The notes under the pieces are model-generated. The model was given only the letters and a program-made list of their open reading frames with translations. It had not been told where the DNA came from and ran no database searches. Of a stretch of DNA of 64,000 nt, positions 60,815 through 64,000 are shown piece after piece. Source of the DNA: Streptomonospora sp. PA3 (GTDB taxonomy: Bacteria > Actinomycetota > Actinomycetes > Streptosporangiales > Streptosporangiaceae); the NCBI RefSeq assembly GCF_009728995.1, contig NZ_VTZW01000009.1, forward strand, positions 615,644 to 679,643. Direction: 5' to 3'. Both the position numbers and the translations under genes were made by a program. Position 1 is the first letter of the stretch. Every line of letters starts with the position of its first letter.

Positions 60815-62284
60815 GTGCCGACACCTCAGCTACTCGACGACCTACTGCGTCAGCTGAGGCTGGGCACGTCGGCCGACATCGAAGCGGAGTCGCGGCGCCT
60901 CGCCGACCGGTTGCGGCGGCAGGTCGGCGCGGACATCGCCCTGGTGAACGCCGAGGGGGACATCGAGCTGGCCACCGCCGGCATCACCGGCGACGTCCTC
61001 GCCGCCCTGCGGCCGGTGCTGGCCGACCTGGTCGGCGGGCGGCTCGCCGCGGCCGCCACGCAGGCCGGCGACCTGCACGTCCGGTGCGAGGTGCTCAGGC
61101 GCGACCCGCCGCGGTCGGTGCTGGTTGTCGCCGCCCCGCCGCCGCTGACCCGCGAGGCGATCACCCTGGCCTCGCACACGGGCACCGTGATCGACGCGCT
61201 GCGGCGCGTCCACCGCGCCGACGAGCTCGCCCACCGCTACAACCACGCGGCGGGCCGGCTGCGCGTCGCCGTGTTCATGGCCCTCATGGCCGGCGATGTG
61301 ACGCTGGCGCGCAGGATGACCGTGGGCTCCGTCCCCCCGGTGCTGGACGCCGAAAGCATCCGGATCCACCTCCTGCACTGCCCGCCGCCGGACCGGGACC
61401 GGATCGCCGAGAAGTACCAGGACGCATCGGGCTATCACGGCCGCAACCTGATGCTGCGCTGCCCGGCCTACGACTCCCACCTCATCTGCCTCGTGCCCGA
61501 CGACGGCGAGGGCGACGGCGGCCTCGGCGCCCTGCTGCGTTCGCTGGTGTGCGACGAGCCGCGCTACGCGCTGGGCCTCAGCGAGCCGCAGTCCCTCCAG
61601 GCGACGGCCGACGCCTACGAGCAGGCCCGCCACGCCCTGGCCGCCGCCCGCCACACGCCCGACCGCACCGCCCACTACCACGGCCACGCCCCGCTGGCCC
61701 GGCTCCTGCCGCGCTCGCAGGCCCTGGCCTGGGCCCGCGCGTTCCTCGCGCCGATCGGGGCGCTGCCCCGGCTGACCGTCGACGTCACCCGGCTCGCCCT
61801 GAACTTCCCCCGATCGGGGGTCGCGCGCCTGCTGGGTATCAGCCGCAACACCGTCACGGCCCACCTGCGGCGCGTGGAGGAGACCCTCGGCCTGGACCTC
61901 CACGACGTGCACACCCGCGCCGACCTCACCCTCGCCATGACCGTCGCCGGCCTCCCGGACCCGGACGGCGGTGTGCCGCTCGGCACCGATCCGCCCCCGT
62001 CCCTGGAGGTCCTGCTGGCCACCGAGGAGGCCGCCACCTGGGCGCGGTCCTTCCTGCGTCCCCTGGACGACGACGCCCACCGGCACCTCGTCCCCACCCT
62101 GCGGACCTGGATCGAATGCGACACCGACGCCCAGCGCACGGCGCGCACGCTCGATATGAGCCGCACCACGGTCCGGGCCCACCTGCGCACCGCCGAGCGG
62201 CTGTTCAACCGCGATCTGCTGGCCCCGGGGCCCGGAACACACGACCTCGTCCACGCCCTGCGCGTCACCGACTGTGCATCGTGA
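60815..62284 (+). CDS. PucR/CdaR-like regulator with two C-terminal HTH motifs
   Basis: 489 aa. N-terminal ligand-type domain, then a central region (about 250-300, LVPDDGEGDGGLGALLRSLV), and two helix-turn-helix segments: RLLGISRNTVTAHLRRVEETLG (about 345-367) and RTLDMSRTTVRAHLRTAERLF (about 448-470). PucR-family proteins normally have one. GTG at 60815 is preferred because GGAGAG lies 5 nt upstream; the ATG at 60725 lacks a ribosome binding site. Probably activates the neighbouring GntP or MFS genes; the inducer is unknown. Confidence 0.75.
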   Translation: MPTPQLLDDLLRQLRLGTSADIEAESRRLADRLRRQVGADIALVNAEGDIELATAGITGDVLAALRPVLADLVGGRLAAAATQAGDLHVRCEVLRRDPPRSVLVVAAPPPLTREAITLASHTGTVIDALRRVHRADELAHRYNHAAGRLRVAVFMALMAGDVTLARRMTVGSVPPVLDAESIRIHLLHCPPPDRDRIAEKYQDASGYHGRNLMLRCPAYDSHLICLVPDDGEGDGGLGALLRSLVCDEPRYALGLSEPQSLQATADAYEQARHALAAARHTPDRTAHYHGHAPLARLLPRSQALAWARAFLAPIGALPRLTVDVTRLALNFPRSGVARLLGISRNTVTAHLRRVEETLGLDLHDVHTRADLTLAMTVAGLPDPDGGVPLGTDPPPSLEVLLATEEAATWARSFLRPLDDDAHRHLVPTLRTWIECDTDAQRTARTLDMSRTTVRAHLRTAERLFNRDLLAPGPGTHDLVHALRVTDCAS

Positions 62285-62492
62285 CTAGTCGCAGACCGCG
62301 GGTTGAGCACCGTGCGCATTGCCTCGGACCCGCCGTCCCCTTACTGTCTGCTGCGCCCGGCATCGGCGGAAGCCGGCCGGGAAACCGGTGGAACGGGGGC
62401 GCCGTCCCCGGTTGAGGGGGCCGGGGAGGGCCCGCCGCTCGCACTCCCGCGGACAGGGGCCGCCAGAGATCGAGGCGGCCGCCGAAAGACCT

Positions 62493-62525
62493 GTGGTGCC
62501 GGACTAGGACGGAGTCCGGTACCAC
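62493..62525. terminator. Bidirectional terminator, PucR-like/MFS
   Basis: GTGGTGCCGGACT and AGTCCGGTACCAC form a 13-bp stem with one G-U pair, between convergent genes. The rest of 62285-62546 holds nothing else that I can identify. Confidence 0.7.
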
Positions 62526-62546
62526 GGAGCCCTTCGCCCGGCTCCC

Positions 62547-63890
62547 TCACTCCGTGCCGGCCGCGGCGGCCCGCGGATCGGGGGAGCCGGCCGTGACAGG
62601 GCGCACCAGGAGCAGCAGAGCCGCGGCGGCCACGAATATCCCGCCGACCACGATGTAGAGCGCCTGCGGCGTCCAGCCGATGTCCAGCAGCGCTCCGGCG
62701 GCGGTGGGGGAGATGATGGCCCCGATCCTGCCGATCCCGATCGCGGTGCCCACGCCCGTCGTGCGCACGCCGGGCCCGTAGACCGTGGGGGCGAGCGCGT
62801 AGAGGCCGGCGATGCAGCCGTTGGCGAACAGCCCGATGCACGCGCCCAGCACGAACGCCGCGGCCAGCACCGAGGTCGAGGCGATGAACACCGCCAGCAG
62901 CACCGCGGTGAGCACCATATAGCTCATCAGCACCGACCGCAGCGTGAACCGGGCCGCCAGCAGTCCCAGCGCGGCGGCGCCCAGGATGCCGCCGACGTTG
63001 AGCAGCGTGCCGCCGGTGATGCCCTGATCGGCGCTGAGCCCGGCCTCGGTGAGCATCGTCGGCGTCCAGCTGGTGATGAAGTAGAAGCCGGCCATCGCCA
63101 GGAAGAACAGCAGCCACAGCAGCAGCGTCGTGCGGCGGTGGTCGGCCGCCAGCAGCCGCACGAACCCGGCGCCCATGTTGGCGGGAGCGCCCTCGGCCGC
63201 CGGCAGCTCCTCCAGCGGTTCGCGCCGCATCCGGCGGGCCAGGGCGTTGACGCGCTCCAGCGCGCGGGCCGGGCGGCGGGTGGTGAGGAAGTCCAGCGAC
63301 TCGGGCAGGAGGAGGAGCACCAGCGGTATCAGCGCCGCCGTGCAGGCGCCGCCGAACAGGAAGACCGAGCGCCAGCCGAACTCGTCGATGAGCACGACCG
63401 CGGCCACGCCGCCGCCGGTGGCGCCGATGGCATAGCCCGTGGAGTTCAGGCTGACGGCCAGACCGCGCCAGCGCTGGGAGGCGTACTCGCTGGCGATGAC
63501 GTTGCTGCTGGCCAGGATGCCGCCGATTCCGATTCCGGTGACCACCCGCAGCGCGCCCAGTTGCAGGGCGGACTGGCTGACACCGGAGAGCAGCATGCCC
63601 GCCGCCGCCAGCGCCAGGCACACAAGGATCATCGGCCGGCGGCCGATCCGGTCGGCCCAGGGCGCCAGGAGCATCGACCCGGCGGCCATGCCGACCAGCC
63701 CGGCGCTGAGCAGCATGCCGAGCTGGGCGCCGGACAGGTCCCATTCACCCTGCACCGCCGTGCCGGTGAAGGCCATGACCAGGATGTCGAAGCCGTCGAG
63801 GACGTTGAGCAGCCAGCAGGCGGCCACCGCGGTCCACTGGAAGCCGGACATCGCGCCGGTGTCGAGCTCGGCGCGCAGTGAGCGGGCCAT
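62547..63890 (-). CDS. MFS transporter, aromatic acid:H+ symporter (AAHS) type
   Basis: 447 aa, 12 helices. DGFDILVMAFTGTAVQGEW in helix 1 is the AAHS (PcaK/BenK) hallmark (DGxD); LAPWADRIGRRPMIL is the MFS loop motif. GIGIGGILASSNVIASEY and PTVYGPGVRTTGVGTAIGIGR are family segments. It likely imports an aromatic or related acid, perhaps protocatechuate or benzoate. Start ATG at 63890; upstream sequence to 64000 shows no gene and may hold its promoter. Confidence 0.9.
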   Translation of the reverse strand: MARSLRAELDTGAMSGFQWTAVAACWLLNVLDGFDILVMAFTGTAVQGEWDLSGAQLGMLLSAGLVGMAAGSMLLAPWADRIGRRPMILVCLALAAAGMLLSGVSQSALQLGALRVVTGIGIGGILASSNVIASEYASQRWRGLAVSLNSTGYAIGATGGGVAAVVLIDEFGWRSVFLFGGACTAALIPLVLLLLPESLDFLTTRRPARALERVNALARRMRREPLEELPAAEGAPANMGAGFVRLLAADHRRTTLLLWLLFFLAMAGFYFITSWTPTMLTEAGLSADQGITGGTLLNVGGILGAAALGLLAARFTLRSVLMSYMVLTAVLLAVFIASTSVLAAAFVLGACIGLFANGCIAGLYALAPTVYGPGVRTTGVGTAIGIGRIGAIISPTAAGALLDIGWTPQALYIVVGGIFVAAAALLLLVRPVTAGSPDPRAAAAGTE

Positions 63891-64000
63891 CAGGCGGCGC
63901 CCCGGGCGGCGAGGGCCGCGCGGGCTGTGGGAGCGGCGGGGGCGAGGGGCGGGAGGGAGGATCGCATGGGCACGGAGCACTCCGAAGGTCGCGAATCGGT

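Overview
The window is very GC-rich with strongly G/C-ending codons and many GTG or TTG starts. It carries actinobacterial families such as a DUF397/DUF5753 remnant, a BldC-like HTH protein, an F420-type deazaflavin enzyme and a Tat-exported GH11 xylanase. I infer a soil-type actinomycete, plausibly of the Nocardiopsaceae or a neighbouring family. There are no tRNA or rRNA genes, no CRISPR array, no prophage and no complete IS element. It looks like a chromosomal arm of transport and catabolic operons, each with a local regulator.

Layout. 0.3-2.3 kb: a NarL-type two-component pair. 2.4-3.5 kb: a conspicuously lower-GC gene for an MrcB_N plus PD-(D/E)XK protein, probably a stand-alone modification-dependent restriction enzyme. 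3.6-5.1 kb: an ArsR-GNAT (ArsN-like) fusion and a GyrI-like protein. 5.8-10.3 kb: a LacI-controlled carbohydrate ABC importer without its own ATPase. 10.4-11.2 kb: a K+ channel. 11.2-13.2 kb: a small unstable islet between two imperfect direct repeats, holding a zinc-ribbon/HTH pair, a repeat element, two truncated genes and DUF397. 13.2-19.8 kb: IclR, CaiB CoA-transferase, enoyl-CoA hydratase and the TctCBA tricarboxylate-type transporter. 19.9-22.3 kb: a P1B-4 metal ATPase with a divergent ArsR/SmtB sensor. 22.4-23.1 kb: two tandem copies of a large nested-palindrome repeat. 23.2-30.9 kb: small enzymes, PadR and TetR units, and release factor 3. 30.9-34.1 kb: MerR, then a flavoprotein/MFS pair preceded by dyads resembling ars operators. 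34.1-41.0 kb: LacI, a TRAP transporter, a QsuB-type dehydroshikimate dehydratase and a shikimate dehydrogenase, which together look like shikimate uptake and conversion to protocatechuate. 41-48 kb: a hypothetical protein, a FUSC-type exporter, a DUF4352 protein, an orphan N6-adenine methylase, an amidohydrolase and DUF1330. 48-53 kb: a TetR/aromatic monooxygenase pair, an aldehyde dehydrogenase and a MetE-like protein. 53.4-54.1 kb: xylanase. 54.4-60.2 kb: an FAD/Fe-S 2-hydroxyacid dehydrogenase, a class V aminotransferase and a GntP permease, consistent with uptake of a hydroxyacid and transamination of its oxo product. 60.4-63.9 kb: a truncated reading frame, another repeat copy, a PucR-like regulator and an AAHS-type MFS importer.

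Two observations stand out at larger scale. First, a family of palindromic repeats occurs four times (11.95, 22.44, 22.76 and 60.52 kb). The copies are graded: some carry all nested arms, others have lost inner arms. Two copies sit beside truncated genes. Second, a dyad of the form TTCC-N7-GGAA (IclR-like) recurs at three promoters 43-46 kb apart: the IclR/CoA-transferase intergenic region, the oxidase/aminotransferase bidirectional promoter, and the GntP promoter. This suggests one regulator joins these units. All functional calls are from reading the sequence; no database search was run.
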